NCBI GenBank assembly: GCA_041749075.1
Contig: JBGTBY010000034.1
Coordinates: 1 to 64,000, forward strand
DNA: 64,000 bases
Source: CAMTWZ01 sp041749075
Lineage (GTDB): Bacteria; Bacteroidota; Rhodothermia; Balneolales; HLUCCA01
Direction: 5' to 3'
The notes beneath the pieces were generated by a model. That model saw only the letters and a list, made by a program, of their open reading frames with translations. It searched no databases and was not told where the DNA came from. The position numbers and the translations under genes were made by a program. Positions 24,810-34,377 of the stretch are shown piece by piece. The number at the start of each line of letters is the position of its first letter. Positions within the stretch are counted from its first letter, which is position 1.

Positions 24810-26302
24810 AATCGGCCATGCGAACCGTACTGGCCCGAAACATCACGGTGATGCTCGCGGCCCAGGTCGTGCTGTGGGGCTCGAGCTTCGCCTTGCTCTA
24901 TTTTCTACCCCGATTTCTGGGTAGCGATGATTTCGGACGACTGTTCCTGGCCTTATCCATCAAATCCATGTTGGGATTGCTGATCGATTTCGGAGGCAAT
25001 TATCTGATTCCGAAAGAAGTGGCCCGCTCCGAACGAACCGGCGCCGGCATATTGAACAGTTATTTCGTGCTTCGGATCGTGCTTTGGGTGTTTTCCATCG
25101 GATTGATCATGCTCATCTCCAATTTGATGGACTATACCGCGCATATCCACATCCTCATTTTGGTTCTGGCCGTCGGGAAACTTTGGGAAGGCGGATCCAC
25201 CGCGATCGGCGCCTACTTCCAAGGAATCGAGCGGATGGAGTATCCTTCCTATGGATCTATGGCCGAACGACTATTCGTGGCGGTGTTCGCCATCGCAGCC
25301 CTTTTATTCGGTGCCGACTCCATCGGCATCGCCGTCATCATGACCCTTGGCGGCTTGCTCAATTTAGTTGTGTTGATGATCTATGCGCGACCGTTCGTGC
25401 AAATCCGTGTGGAGTTCGATTTCAAAGTGTTCGGACTTCTCGGATCGGGAATGTCCTATTTCCTTTTCTCTTTGTTTTCCGTGGTCTATTACCGAATCGA
25501 TGCGGTGATGATCTCCGCCCTCACCACCGAAACGGTAACCGGTTGGTATGGCGGCGCTTTCCGGTTCTTCGACATGGTGATGGTGCTTCCGCTGCTGTTC
25601 AAGACAGCCATTTTTCCGGTGTTCTCCAAACTATGGGACAACGAGGAAGGCACTCTCGAAACCACGATCGGGGAAAGCATTCGATTGATGATCATCATCG
25701 GACTTCCCACATCCATCCTCATTTACATGCTGGCGAGCCCGATCATCGGCTTCTTCATGGGATTGGAGGAATTCGGTCAAGCCGTGGTGATTCTCCAGAT
25801 TTTCGCGGTGAGCATCCCCATTATTTATGTGGACATCATCCTTGGAAGCGCGCTTCTCGGTGCCGCGAACAAACAACATAGTTGGGCTGTCGTGGGATTT
25901 TTGGCCATCCTCATCAATGTGTCCGCTAACTATTGGATGATTCCATATTCGCAAGACATGTGGGGCAATGGCGGAATCGGCGCGGCGGTGGCCACCTTTT
26001 TGACCGAATTGTTTGTGATGTCCACGGCCTTCGTTCTGTTGCCCAAGCGCTATTTGAGAACCTTCAAACAGTCTTATCTGCTTAAACCCGCCGGCGTAGC
26101 TGTGATGATGGGATTCGTTCTCATGATCCTGATCTGGCTCGGCTTGCATTGGATGCTTTGTGCGATCCTTGCGGGTCTGGTTTATGTCGGCGGACTCTTT
26201 CTCGCGAAAACATTCTCCGCTGCCGAAGTCGCGTCCATGAAACGCATGGCCTCCATAGGCGCCCTAAAAAATCTGTTGTTCAACAACGCTTCCCCATCAT
26301 GA
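24806..26302 (+). CDS. Wzx-type oligosaccharide flippase
   Basis: 498 residues, about 14 membrane helices, of the MATE/PST superfamily (polysaccharide synthesis and export). The N-terminal pattern LARNITVMLAAQVVLWGSSFALLYFLPRFLGSDDFG and the mid region SYFLFSLFSVVYYRIDAVMIS are typical. It flips lipid-linked repeat units to the periplasm. Both ends overlap neighbours (ATGA with Wzy and with the glycosyltransferase). Confidence 0.92.
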   Translation: MKSAMRTVLARNITVMLAAQVVLWGSSFALLYFLPRFLGSDDFGRLFLALSIKSMLGLLIDFGGNYLIPKEVARSERTGAGILNSYFVLRIVLWVFSIGLIMLISNLMDYTAHIHILILVLAVGKLWEGGSTAIGAYFQGIERMEYPSYGSMAERLFVAVFAIAALLFGADSIGIAVIMTLGGLLNLVVLMIYARPFVQIRVEFDFKVFGLLGSGMSYFLFSLFSVVYYRIDAVMISALTTETVTGWYGGAFRFFDMVMVLPLLFKTAIFPVFSKLWDNEEGTLETTIGESIRLMIIIGLPTSILIYMLASPIIGFFMGLEEFGQAVVILQIFAVSIPIIYVDIILGSALLGAANKQHSWAVVGFLAILINVSANYWMIPYSQDMWGNGGIGAAVATFLTELFVMSTAFVLLPKRYLRTFKQSYLLKPAGVAVMMGFVLMILIWLGLHWMLCAILAGLVYVGGLFLAKTFSAAEVASMKRMASIGALKNLLFNNASPS

Positions 26303-27477
26303 AAATTCTATTGCTAATTCCATATAACCCCGTGAATCCGTCCTTTGGAGGCGCTTTGCGGGTATTCCACCTCCTCGAACATCTCACGCGGCATCATGAT
26401 GTCACCGTTGCGGGATTCAGCCAGCCCGACGAGATTCAACCTTTATTGGACCGCTTTCCGATGCTTCATGGAAAAACGTATCTGATTCCGCGCAACGTGG
26501 GCAAACATTGGAGAAAATGGTTGTTTTTGCGGTCCTTGTTCAGCCGGAAAAGTCATTGGCATTTCGTGGCGAATTCGAAAAAATTCCAATCCTTGCTCAA
26601 TCTCATCCTGCAGCACAACGAGTATGATGTGATCCAAAGCGAGTTTCCCGACATGGCCGATTATGAGATGAACACGCGTGGCATCCGCATTTTGGACGCC
26701 CATAATGTGGAGTATGACAATTTCAAGCGGATGTCGGCCATTCGGAATCCGATCATGAAATTCTACTATCGGCTCGAGTCGTTCAAATTCTACTATGAGG
26801 AAATCGCTTTGGCTCGCAAGCAAGACGCGATTTTTGCGACCAGTTTGCGCGACATCGACTTGTTCAAGCAGGATGTCCCCGAAAAACCGATGTTCCTGGT
26901 TCCGAATGGCGTAGACCTCAACTACTTCCTTCCCGACAATTCCACTCCAGAGCCCAATTCCATCGTGTTTGTGGGCATGATGCAATATGTACCCAATGTG
27001 GATGGGATCCTGTATTTCCTCGATACCATTTTTCCCATCATCGTGGAAAAGATTCCTGACATCCGGCTCTACATCGTGGGTAAGAATCCGACCGATGCGA
27101 TCAAGAATCGAGCCAGCAAAAATGTTGTGGTCACGGGTTTCGTGAACGACATCCGCCCCTACATCCGCAAAGCCACGGTGTATGTGATTCCGTTGCGAAT
27201 GGGTGGCGGAACCCGATTGAAAATGATGGAAGCTCTTTCCATGCGCATTCCCATCGTCACAACCAGTCTCGGATGCGAGGGAATTGATGTGGTGAATGGT
27301 CGGGATGCGATCATCGAAGACGACCCTACCAAATTCGCGGAAGCCGTGATCGACTTGCTTCATAATCCAGAGCGACGAAATGAATTGGTTAAGAACGGTG
27401 CGGTTCTGGCCAACGAATCATACGGATGGACCCATGTTGGCAAGCAAATGGAACTCGCATACTCTTCCTTGCTATGA
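26299..27477 (+). CDS. GT4-family glycosyltransferase
   Basis: 392 residues from the ATG at 26299 overlapping the flippase stop. GT-B fold: N-terminal MKILLLIPYNPVNPSFGGALRVFHLLEHL, the switch NAHNVEYDNFKR-like DAHNVEYDNF, and the C-terminal nucleotide-sugar region PLRMGGGTRLKMMEALSMRIPIVTT carrying the E-x7-E-like signature. It adds a sugar to the EPS repeat unit in the cytoplasm; donor and acceptor cannot be told from sequence. Confidence 0.9.
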   Translation: MKILLLIPYNPVNPSFGGALRVFHLLEHLTRHHDVTVAGFSQPDEIQPLLDRFPMLHGKTYLIPRNVGKHWRKWLFLRSLFSRKSHWHFVANSKKFQSLLNLILQHNEYDVIQSEFPDMADYEMNTRGIRILDAHNVEYDNFKRMSAIRNPIMKFYYRLESFKFYYEEIALARKQDAIFATSLRDIDLFKQDVPEKPMFLVPNGVDLNYFLPDNSTPEPNSIVFVGMMQYVPNVDGILYFLDTIFPIIVEKIPDIRLYIVGKNPTDAIKNRASKNVVVTGFVNDIRPYIRKATVYVIPLRMGGGTRLKMMEALSMRIPIVTTSLGCEGIDVVNGRDAIIEDDPTKFAEAVIDLLHNPERRNELVKNGAVLANESYGWTHVGKQMELAYSSLL

Positions 27478-28736
27478 CGCTACGTGTACTGAAAACCGAG
27501 TCGGAGATGATCGCCATCACAGATGAATGGTCGGATTTATGTGTCCGTTCCGATTCGAACATTTATTTGTCGCCGATGTGGATCCAGGCCTGGTGGACCC
27601 ATTTCGGCATGCATCCATCCCGAAGCATATACATGATCGGTTTTTGGAACGACGAACAGTTGGTTGGCCTCGCGCCTTTGTTCAAAGGAACTACGCGCAT
27701 CGGTTCGCATATCATCGAAACGCGGTTGCGAATCATGGGCACCGGCGGAAGTCCGAACGAGACGATCGGGTATGTCGATGATTATGGAATCAGCGATTTT
27801 CTGGATGTCTTGGTCGATCGGAATCATGAAGACGCCGTGGCTTCGTCCTTCGCCGATTTTTTGCGGACGGAAGTCGCCTCCATCGATTCCATTTTATTCC
27901 AACAAGTGGGCGATGAAAGCTTCATTCTTCGCCGGTTGAAGCCCGCGATGCATAAAGCGGGTTTGGTCGTTGGTGTTCGTCACCTGGATACCTGTCCATA
28001 TATCCCGCTTCAGAAGCATCCGGACATTCAAGCTTATGTGGAATCAGTCAAACCAAATGCGAGGCGACGCTTCCGGCAATCGTTGAAAGCCTTGGAATCG
28101 GGATCGATGAAGATTCTCGATACCCCAGAATCGGCTGAAGACCTTCATACGGCCACGGAAACACTGATCCATTTGCATCAGACCCGATGGAATCGGATCG
28201 GATATCCCGGATTGTTCCATGATCAGCGCTTTGCCACGTTTTTCAATCAGGTCATTTATGAAGCTCGGCACCAGAACAGACTGTGGTTCAAACAAATGAC
28301 GGATGACGAGGGTGTATGCGCATCTCGGTTGGTGCTCAAACACAACAACACATACTATGATTATCTGAGCGGGTTTGATGATCGACCCGCCTCCTCCAAA
28401 TCCCGCCCCGGCATCGGCTTGCTGTTGAACTTGATTCAAGATGCCATCACGCAAGACATCGGCCGGATCGAGCTGTTGCGTGGTCAGGAAGAGTATAAGT
28501 TTGATTTCACCCATCACACGTTCCAAAATTGGTCGCTGTGGGTAGAAGATCCCTCCAAGCGGGCAGGAATGACTCGCGTGGCGAGGCGTATCGTCTCTCT
28601 CATCGCAAAATTGCACAAAGTGATTTCCCGCGAATCACGACTCTTACATGTCCAACGGAAGACGTCTGGCCTGATTGCCATGACCGGAGGCTATGTGAGA
28701 TTCCGTTATAAAATCCTCAAATCAAAACTTACATGA
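27474..28736 (+). CDS. FemAB/CelD-BcsL-family acyltransferase
   Basis: 420 residues from the ATG at 27474 overlapping the previous stop. Double-GNAT architecture of the CelD/BcsL family: WIQAWWTHFG with LVGLAPLFKG in the first lobe; KPNARRRFRQSLKALE and YDYLSGFDDRPASSKSRPGIGLLLNLIQDAI, then LLRGQEEYKFDF in the second. Such proteins are regular members of bacterial EPS clusters and are thought to modify sugars with acyl groups. It is the last gene of the wzz operon; a new sigma-54 promoter starts 3 bp after its stop. Confidence 0.88.
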   Translation: MTLRVLKTESEMIAITDEWSDLCVRSDSNIYLSPMWIQAWWTHFGMHPSRSIYMIGFWNDEQLVGLAPLFKGTTRIGSHIIETRLRIMGTGGSPNETIGYVDDYGISDFLDVLVDRNHEDAVASSFADFLRTEVASIDSILFQQVGDESFILRRLKPAMHKAGLVVGVRHLDTCPYIPLQKHPDIQAYVESVKPNARRRFRQSLKALESGSMKILDTPESAEDLHTATETLIHLHQTRWNRIGYPGLFHDQRFATFFNQVIYEARHQNRLWFKQMTDDEGVCASRLVLKHNNTYYDYLSGFDDRPASSKSRPGIGLLLNLIQDAITQDIGRIELLRGQEEYKFDFTHHTFQNWSLWVEDPSKRAGMTRVARRIVSLIAKLHKVISRESRLLHVQRKTSGLIAMTGGYVRFRYKILKSKLT

Positions 28737-28739
28737 TAG

Positions 28740-28755
28740 TGGCACGCTTATTGCG
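28740..28755 (+). promoter_or_regulatory. sigma-54 promoter of the deacetylase operon
   Basis: TGGCAC-GCTTA-TTGCG, exact in all conserved positions. The predicted start site near 28766 rules out the in-frame TTG at 28764 and supports the ATG at 28785. Confidence 0.83.
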
Positions 28756-28784
28756 ATTCACCTTTGTATAAACCTAGTACGATT

Positions 28785-29615
28785 ATGGCGAATTCGATTT
28801 CGACGATTAAAATCCTGATGTATCACCGCTTGGTGGAAACCAAGCCGAACGACGATGTGAGCTGGCACTACGTGAGCGTCGATGATTTCAGGAAGCAGAT
28901 GACCATCCTGCATGCGCTGAACTACACCCCCATCACGTTCGACGACTACCGGCTCTACTTGGACGGAAACTTGGCCTTGCCCAAAAAACCGATCATCATC
29001 ACATTCGATGACGGCTACCTGGACACATATGAGTTGGCCATCCCCATCATGGTCGAACTCGGTATCCGCGCGGTCCTTTTCGTTCTAGGAAACCGAAAAT
29101 TGAATTGGGCGGTCTGGGATGAATCCGCTTTCGACACCGAATGCCCGTTGATGACCGACCAGCAGATCATTCACGCCCACTCGATGGGGTTTGAAATCGG
29201 ATCTCACTCCATGAACCACTATCCGTTATCCAAATTATCGGATGACGAAGTTCGCAAGGAGGTCACCAATTCAAAACGGTCGATCGAATCGCTCGTTGGC
29301 AAACCCATCCACAGTTTTTCTTATTCCTATGGGATGGTGGATGAGCGCATATCCAACATTGTTGAAGATGCTGGATTCCGGTTCGGATGCGGGGTGTTCA
29401 CCGGTCCGCCGGCCTTCGCTGAAAACTTGTTTGATTTCCGACGCATCGCCATCCGGCATCAGATCGGGATGGTAGGCTTCATGATGCGCCTCATCACCCC
29501 TTATCAATATGTGGAGTGGATGTATTCCAAAACCAGGCAACTTGGGCATCGGAGCGCCAATGTGATCGAAGGTCGGTTTCAACCCAACATGAAGTATAAA
29601 AGTGCGACACATTGA
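28785..29615 (+). CDS. polysaccharide deacetylase (NodB/CE4 type)
   Basis: 276 residues. NodB fold with MYHRLVE near the start, metal-binding IIITFDDGY (Asp-Asp) and the H-x3-H motif GSHSMNH. A catalytic-base Asp is in FDDG; the later motif SFSYSYG corresponds to the R/P-x-PY-G region. No signal peptide, so it may act in the cytoplasm or be peripheral. It probably removes N-acetyl groups from the EPS or its precursor, fitting with a GH18 enzyme in the same locus. Its stop overlaps the TTG start of the next gene. Confidence 0.9.
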   Translation: MANSISTIKILMYHRLVETKPNDDVSWHYVSVDDFRKQMTILHALNYTPITFDDYRLYLDGNLALPKKPIIITFDDGYLDTYELAIPIMVELGIRAVLFVLGNRKLNWAVWDESAFDTECPLMTDQQIIHAHSMGFEIGSHSMNHYPLSKLSDDEVRKEVTNSKRSIESLVGKPIHSFSYSYGMVDERISNIVEDAGFRFGCGVFTGPPAFAENLFDFRRIAIRHQIGMVGFMMRLITPYQYVEWMYSKTRQLGHRSANVIEGRFQPNMKYKSATH

Positions 29616-30715
29616 AAACACTGTATATCATAGCAAAGGGACTCGAACGGCATTCTGACGAAGAAAACAACCAACTAGAAGTTGAAAATCGAAAGCCTCG
29701 AACGTCTTTATTGGAACGCGCGCTATCTGCCGAATTGCTCGACGAACGGTATCTCGCCAGCAAGCCTCCACTCATCCGGCGATACATATATTCGAAGTTG
29801 CCGATTCAGACGGCACAGATCATAGAAGCCTTGTTCATCCACCATCAGTTTGATGTGATTCTCACACAATCGGAGCGGGTTGGACTGCCACTCGCATACA
29901 CGATGAATCTATTAGGAATGCGTACGCCGCACATCCTCATCCTATCCCGCATCACATCTTCGAGTAAGAAAAAAGCGATGCAAAAAATGTGGTTCATGAA
30001 AAAAGTGAAGGACATGGTGAGTCGGTTTCTGATTTGGTCGTCGGTTCAGCGAACCATTGCCATCGAAGAACTTGGCGTGGATCCCGAACGAATCACTCTC
30101 ATCAAGCGTGGCACAGATCAGCACTTCCTGAGACCCATTTCCGTGCCTACCGACATGATTTGCTCGGTAGGGATGGAAGAACGCGATTATCCCACCATGG
30201 TCGAAGCCCTGCGCACGCTCACCATCCCGTGCCATATCGCCGCCGGACTGAAACGGGGTGAGTTGTTCGGCACCATCAAACGACTGTATGAGATCGAATC
30301 GCTGCCAGACAATATCACGGTAGGATTAAAAACCTATGAAGAGCTTCGCGAATTGTATGCGAGAAGCCGGTTTGTCGTGATTCCATTGGTTCAGACCGAT
30401 TCCGATAACGGACTCACCTCGCTGCTCGAGGCCATGGCCATGGGCAAAGCCGTGATTTGTTCGCGTGTGAAAGGTCAGGTGGATGTGATTCAAGAAGGCA
30501 TCACCGGTATTTATGTGCCACAGGGGGATGCTGAAGCACTGCGCTCGGCGATCGTCGAGTTATGGAATGATACCGAACGATGCGAAGAGATGGGAACGGC
30601 CGCACGCCAGTACATCGAAAATCATCATAGTCTCGAACAATTCGTGGATAGCATCAAACTGGTGGTGAATGAAGTGGTTCAAGAAAAATACTACATACCG
30701 GTCCACAGCAAATGA
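29612..30715 (+). CDS. GT4-like glycosyltransferase (TTG start)
   Basis: 367 residues. It begins with TTG at 29612 in the overlap TTGA; no ATG is nearby and the hydrophobic strand KTLYIIAKG follows at once. The C-terminal donor-binding half has GMEERDYPTMVEAL, VGLKTYEELRELYARSRFVVIPL and DNGLTSLLEAMAMGKAVICSR (the E-x7-E region). The N-terminal half is divergent. It ends in an ATGA overlap with the next gene. It is probably an EPS glycosyltransferase. Confidence 0.85.
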   Translation: MKTLYIIAKGLERHSDEENNQLEVENRKPRTSLLERALSAELLDERYLASKPPLIRRYIYSKLPIQTAQIIEALFIHHQFDVILTQSERVGLPLAYTMNLLGMRTPHILILSRITSSSKKKAMQKMWFMKKVKDMVSRFLIWSSVQRTIAIEELGVDPERITLIKRGTDQHFLRPISVPTDMICSVGMEERDYPTMVEALRTLTIPCHIAAGLKRGELFGTIKRLYEIESLPDNITVGLKTYEELRELYARSRFVVIPLVQTDSDNGLTSLLEAMAMGKAVICSRVKGQVDVIQEGITGIYVPQGDAEALRSAIVELWNDTERCEEMGTAARQYIENHHSLEQFVDSIKLVVNEVVQEKYYIPVHSK

Positions 30716-31902
30716 TCCTCTTCGACATCATCCAATTCATCCTTCTGGCGGCCGTAGGCCTTCTGCTGGCGTATCAGACGATTTTAGGACTCTTGGCATT
30801 TATTCCATTGCGCTTGCCGACCTTTGTGCCCGACAGGGAACGTCGGTTCGCCATCGTGCTTCCTGCGCATAATGAGGAAAAGATGATCGCAAAAACGATC
30901 TACAGCATATCCGGCGTACTGTATCCGAAGAAACAATACGACCTGACCGTGATCGCTGATAATTGCACCGATCAAACCGCGAAAATCGCGCGCAATCTCG
31001 GAGCAACGGTTCTGGAACGAACGAACGACACCCTGAAAGGAAAAGGATATGCCTTGCGCTGGGGCTTCGATCAAATTCTTGCTTCCGAAAAAAATTACGA
31101 TGCCGTGGTGGTGATCGACTCGGACAGTTTGGTTTCTGGAAATTTCCTGGATGTGATGAACCGATACCTCGAAAACGGATCAAAAGTGATTCAAAGCGCG
31201 GATCTGGTGCTGCCTCAACCTGGAAATTGGAGCAGCGAAGCCATTCGGATCGGATTTCTGATGACGAATTACGTTAGGCCCCACGGTCGCGCCATTTTGG
31301 GTATGAACATGGGCTTGAGAGGCAATGGAATGTGTTTTAGCACCTCTTTGCTTCGTGAAATTCCCTGGCAGGCGTGGTCATTGACCGAAGATTTGGAATA
31401 CGGCCTCATTCTGATGCTGCAGGACGTCCGCATCGAGTTCGCACCGCAAGCCACGGTTTGGGCACAAATGCCATTGATTTCCGCGAACGCGGTTTCTCAA
31501 CGCACACGCTGGGAATCCGGCCGAAACGACGTCAAGCAGGCCTATGCCAAGCGGTTCTTCAAGGAAGCCATCCGACGCCCATCCTTCATCTTTTTTGATA
31601 TCTGGGTCGATCTCATCACCCCTCCGTTTGTCACGTTGATGATGTGGACGTTGATCGGAGGTGTGGTTTCCGCGCTGCTATCGGCGTTCGGCCTCATCCC
31701 CATCACCTATGCGCTCCTATGGACTGGGTTGTTCGTGATGGGCATCCTCCATCTGATCACCAGCATGATCGCGGGTCGGGCAGACAAAGCCCTGTATCGA
31801 TCCCTCCTCTACATTCCGCTATATGCGATGTGGAAAATCGGAGTATCGATCCGCTCGCTCACCAAAAGCAAAGAGTTGAACTGGATTCGGACGACGCGCT
31901 AA
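30712..31902 (+). CDS. GT2-family membrane glycosyltransferase
   Basis: 396 residues. One N-terminal helix, then a GT-A domain with IVLPAHNEEKMI, the D-x-D motif VVIDSDS, the TEDLEYG aspartate and the processive-type signature QRTRWESG, followed by three or four membrane helices (about 300-375). This Q-x-x-R-W pattern is found in cellulose synthase/hyaluronan synthase-like enzymes, so it may add several sugars or transfer at the membrane. It is the last gene of the deacetylase operon. Confidence 0.92.
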   Translation: MILFDIIQFILLAAVGLLLAYQTILGLLAFIPLRLPTFVPDRERRFAIVLPAHNEEKMIAKTIYSISGVLYPKKQYDLTVIADNCTDQTAKIARNLGATVLERTNDTLKGKGYALRWGFDQILASEKNYDAVVVIDSDSLVSGNFLDVMNRYLENGSKVIQSADLVLPQPGNWSSEAIRIGFLMTNYVRPHGRAILGMNMGLRGNGMCFSTSLLREIPWQAWSLTEDLEYGLILMLQDVRIEFAPQATVWAQMPLISANAVSQRTRWESGRNDVKQAYAKRFFKEAIRRPSFIFFDIWVDLITPPFVTLMMWTLIGGVVSALLSAFGLIPITYALLWTGLFVMGILHLITSMIAGRADKALYRSLLYIPLYAMWKIGVSIRSLTKSKELNWIRTTR

Positions 31903-31938
31903 GTCCGGGTCGGAATTACCCAATCGAAAAAAGGATGC

Positions 31939-31962
31939 TGTGTATATTTGTTACGATACACA
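31939..31962 (+). promoter_or_regulatory. 24-bp dyad, possible enhancer site
   Basis: TGTGTAT, ten bases, ATACACA: a perfect 7-bp inverted repeat about 35 bp upstream of the sigma-54-like promoter. It could bind the EBP or a regulator. A partly similar GTGT...ACAC dyad lies at 20994-21010 upstream of the wzz promoter. Confidence 0.4.
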
Positions 31963-31995
31963 CTCAGATGGTTTGCAAATAGGCATTTAGATACT

Positions 31996-32010
31996 TGGCA
32001 CATGATTTGT
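31996..32010 (+). promoter_or_regulatory. sigma-54-like promoter of wecG-type gene
   Basis: TGGCAC-ATGAT-TTGT: exact -24 half and spacing, with one change (C to T) in the -12 GC. It sits 38 bp before the ATG, the same layout as the perfect sites. Confidence 0.6.
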
Positions 32011-32047
32011 TATACAGATAACTACAATCTGTATTTGGACAAATTTT

Positions 32048-32866
32048 ATGATGTCATTAGTGAAAAGTGATACGTTTCCAGTTCTTGGAATCGATATCTC
32101 GACCTTATCGAAGCCTGAGTTTTACAACGTGGTTAACGACCGGTTGATGGATTCGAAACGCGAAAGCCCGCCCGTGTTCGTGGTGACGGTGAACCCGGAA
32201 ATCGCCATGCAAACCCTGATTGATACGAATTTCGGAAAGATTCTGAACAGGTCAACCATCAACACCGCGGATGGCATCGGCATCAGCTGGGCCGTCAAAT
32301 ACTTGCATGGTGAATTGGTGGAACGTATCACCGGATCCGATTCTCTCGAGGCCATCTGCACTCTGTGTGCGAGGCATGGCCAATCCGTCTTCTTGTATGG
32401 TGCAGGGCCTCACGTAGCCGAGAAAGCGGCCTTAGTCTTGCAAAAACGGATTGATGGGTTGCGGGTCGAAGGATCGTATTCACCGGCGCACTCGAACATT
32501 CCTTTGGAAGATCATCCATTCGATACCAAATACTATATGATGTGCGCCTCGGTGATTTTTGTGGCGCTGGGCTCTCCGGCTCAAGAACAATGGATTGATG
32601 AGAATTTGCACAAACTTCCGAACTGCAAGCTCATCATCGGAATAGGCGGTAGTTTTGATTTCATCGCCGGAACGGTGAAGCGTGCGCCCGTGATGATGCA
32701 GAGAATGGGTGTGGAATGGCTGTATCGCTTATATCTCCAGCCATCAAGATGGCGCCGCATGATGCGGTTACCCCGTTTCGCGATGAATGTGTTGAAGTCG
32801 AAATCCCGCTTTCCAGGGTCGACTCGTCTAACGCGACCCGTTCTCACCGATTTGTCGGGCCGGTGA
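32048..32866 (+). CDS. WecG/TagA/CpsF-family glycosyltransferase (GT26)
   Basis: 272 residues. Family hallmarks: FVVTVNPEIAMQ, INTADGIGISWA, ERITGSDSLEAIC, VFLYGAGPHVAEKA, VALGSPAQEQWID and GIGGSFDFIAGTVKRAP. These enzymes transfer N-acetylmannosamine or a related sugar to the lipid-linked first sugar, so it probably acts directly after the WecA-type initiator at 16567. Two ATGs occur at the start (32048, 32051). Its last 39 bp overlap the LbH acetyltransferase gene on the opposite strand. Confidence 0.93.
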   Translation: MMSLVKSDTFPVLGIDISTLSKPEFYNVVNDRLMDSKRESPPVFVVTVNPEIAMQTLIDTNFGKILNRSTINTADGIGISWAVKYLHGELVERITGSDSLEAICTLCARHGQSVFLYGAGPHVAEKAALVLQKRIDGLRVEGSYSPAHSNIPLEDHPFDTKYYMMCASVIFVALGSPAQEQWIDENLHKLPNCKLIIGIGGSFDFIAGTVKRAPVMMQRMGVEWLYRLYLQPSRWRRMMRLPRFAMNVLKSKSRFPGSTRLTRPVLTDLSGR

Positions 32867-33376
32867 GCCCGCAACGATCGCATAGGCGGGAACCGATTTC
32901 GTGACAATGGCGCCTGCGGCAAGCACGGCTCCATCCCCGATGGTCACTCCTTTGAGGATAATGCATCGGCAGCCGATCCACACATCATTCCCGATATGAA
33001 CCGGCTTGTTGACCAAGGGCTGTGAGCCGATCGCATGCAAATCACTATCCATGATGATCACATCCCATGAAATCTTGCAATCCCTACCGATGTGAACCTC
33101 TTCTTCTGCGATAATGGTACTATTGCGGTTGATGTAGGTGCCATTTCCGATCCATACACGCCCATATTTCCCGACTTCAATACGAACACCCGAATAAAAC
33201 TGGCAATTTTCCGCCTCCAGTGTGCCTTTTTTGTTGATGATGGTGGGATAGGGCCTACCTCCGCTCACAACCAAGATTCCGGATTTCGTGAAGTTTCGAG
33301 ATACCCATAAACCGGCGAGATGCTCACCCAACGTGAACTTCGACAGGCGATGCTTTACCGATTCGAAGATGTTCAT
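32828..33376 (-). CDS. left-handed beta-helix O-acetyltransferase
   Basis: 182 residues from the ATG at 33376 (ATGA overlap with the preceding gene). Hexapeptide-repeat strands run from about residue 60 (FYSGVRIEVGKYGRVWIGNGTYINRNSTI), with the catalytic His in DLHAIG and the CoA-binding end VWIGCRCIILKGVTIGDGAVLAAGAIVTKSVPAYAIVAGSPA. This is the WcaF/maltose-acetyltransferase group. It is the last gene of the leftward tailoring operon and converges on the wecG-type gene with a 39-bp overlap. It probably O-acetylates a sugar in the EPS. Confidence 0.9.
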   Translation of the reverse strand: MNIFESVKHRLSKFTLGEHLAGLWVSRNFTKSGILVVSGGRPYPTIINKKGTLEAENCQFYSGVRIEVGKYGRVWIGNGTYINRNSTIIAEEEVHIGRDCKISWDVIIMDSDLHAIGSQPLVNKPVHIGNDVWIGCRCIILKGVTIGDGAVLAAGAIVTKSVPAYAIVAGSPARQIGENGSR

Positions 33377-34377
33377 GCCCAACTCTTGCTCATGAAAGCC
33401 TTGCCGGTGAGTACGGCTTGAAGCACATCCGGGCGCTTGCTGTGGATCAACGCCCAGTTTCGGCCGGGTCGGCACATCACCTGTTCGGCGAATGGAGTTC
33501 CGATCTGATTCGGCGATAATCTGCCCGAACCTACCACGCCGCCATTGACTTGGGCGTGGTGACGAAAGGCTTCGATCAGCGGACGCTCATATCCGGGCAG
33601 GCTTTCGGCCTGAATCATCTCGCATCGGCGATTCAACGTCATGTAATACATGAACCAGGCGACGCAATGGTTCTCCGAATCGAGCAAGGCCATGGATTGA
33701 AGTCGCCCGAACTGAGATTCTACTTTGAAGGCTTCCATCGTATTGGCCAACGCATGTTCATTCAGGTCCGGAATGAGATCGAACCCCGGCATCAATGCCG
33801 TAATTCCTTCCGCGAGCAACGCGCCGGTGAGCGGCACCACTCGTAGCCCTTTTTGCCCTTTTGTATGGAAGTATGGCACGTGTAAGACTTGCAACACCTT
33901 GTCGACTCCCATCCCCACCACTTGCAGCGCATGGCTACCGACCACTCGGAGCGCGAGTGTCAATGGACGCAATGGCGTCGTGTAATACACGCTATAGGGA
34001 TATGCAATGACGCCTCCCATCCGCATCCACAAAAGCTTGCTTGTGATGTTCGCATCTTCGGTATACGATGCGTGTTGCGGTCCTTTCAGCATCACCTGAA
34101 GCATGCGCATCGGCATCAGAGCGGCTCGGGCCTCATCTGTCGCCATGAAATCACTGCAAATGGCGATGGTGATCGATTCTCCTTTCAATTGGAACGGGAC
34201 ATATTTGATGCCGATGTACCCTTGGATCGATCCGTCCTTCGCCTGGCAAACCAATGAAGGAGATACAAAACGGTTCGCTTGCGTGATAGGATCGGTGGGC
34301 TTGCACGTCGGAAAGTAGATATTCGCCAAATCAACCACAGCGGCGACATCGGTTGCTTTGATGATTCGGATGGTCAT
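33373..34377 (-). CDS. GNAT-like two-lobed acyltransferase of the tailoring operon
   Basis: 334 residues from the ATG at 34377 (overlaps the carrier protein stop). The N-terminal lobe starts as a GNAT domain (MTIRIIKATDVAAVVDLANIYF, IQGYIGIKYVPFQL); the middle has a hydrophobic/amphipathic stretch (PLRPLTLALRVVGSHALQVVG); a second GNAT-like lobe follows (ALANTMEAFKVESQFGRLQSMALLDSENHCVAWFMYYM). I do not recognise a precise family. Placed directly after a carrier protein gene, it is a candidate for the enzyme that transfers the carrier-bound acyl or aminoacyl group to an acceptor. Confidence 0.6.
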   Translation of the reverse strand: MTIRIIKATDVAAVVDLANIYFPTCKPTDPITQANRFVSPSLVCQAKDGSIQGYIGIKYVPFQLKGESITIAICSDFMATDEARAALMPMRMLQVMLKGPQHASYTEDANITSKLLWMRMGGVIAYPYSVYYTTPLRPLTLALRVVGSHALQVVGMGVDKVLQVLHVPYFHTKGQKGLRVVPLTGALLAEGITALMPGFDLIPDLNEHALANTMEAFKVESQFGRLQSMALLDSENHCVAWFMYYMTLNRRCEMIQAESLPGYERPLIEAFRHHAQVNGGVVGSGRLSPNQIGTPFAEQVMCRPGRNWALIHSKRPDVLQAVLTGKAFMSKSWA

